NCBI GenBank assembly: GCA_003116995.1 | Contig: BDSL01000208.1 | Location: forward strand, 1-64,000 | DNA: 64,000 nt | Direction: 5' to 3' | From: Yamagishiella unicocca | Taxonomy: Eukaryota > Chlorophyta > Chlorophyceae > Chlamydomonadales > Volvocaceae | In this document: positions 1-64,000 of the stretch, piece by piece | Numbering within the stretch: position 1 is the stretch's first letter | Layout: the number at the start of each line of letters is the position of its first letter | Notes under the pieces: generated by a model | What the model saw: the letters and a program-made list of their open reading frames with translations, nothing else | What the model was told of the DNA's origin: nothing | Database searches by the model: none | Translations under genes and position numbers: made by a program

Positions 1-63999
<63,999 letters not shown>

Positions 64000-64000
64000 C

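Overview
This window is 64 kb of DNA in which the given strand has essentially no adenine, so the other strand has essentially no thymine. Reading by eye I found only about fourteen A's in 64,000 bases. Ten lie in the last 1.4 kb (62634-63589), where the sequence also loses bases against its sister copies, so most or all look like consensus errors near a contig end. No gene, tRNA, rRNA, CRISPR array or known mobile element can be supported. The + strand has no stop codon in any frame; the - strand has none between about 1215 and 63142.

Layout. A shared block of 6.11 kb is complete at 27470-33579. Its right half opens the window (1-3146) and a nearly complete copy closes it (58046-64000). Between the copies lie two different long cassettes of almost equal size: A (3147-27469, 24.3 kb) and B (33580-58045, 24.5 kb). 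The period is about 30.4-30.6 kb. This would fit two circular or tandem units of about 30.5 kb that share a constant block and differ in a cassette.

Fine structure. The block and the linker stretches in both cassettes are written in a vocabulary of roughly sixteen short modules ('words') of about 25-35 bp. Each starts with a T/G-rich head, has a core of 2-4 variable bases, and ends in a C-rich tail. Words are commonly flanked by the same triplet on both sides (CTG...CTG or CCG...CCG). Words are split by other words exactly at their variable core, with head and tail matching across the insertion in last-in, first-out order, up to nearly 300 bp inside one 27-bp word. This looks like repeated nested insertion of very short elements with 3-bp target duplication. 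Non-repetitive inserts of about 0.3-1.8 kb, also A-free, sit between word clusters. Some are C-dominated and some are richer in T and G.

Origin. Nothing identifies the organism. A real T-less strand of this size with constant blocks and unique cassettes recalls euglenozoan mitochondrial DNA (diplonemid constant-region/cassette chromosomes; kinetoplastid pan-edited cryptogenes whose U residues are supplied after transcription). That is a hypothesis only. A nuclear satellite, or an assembly artefact built on real low-complexity reads, remains possible.
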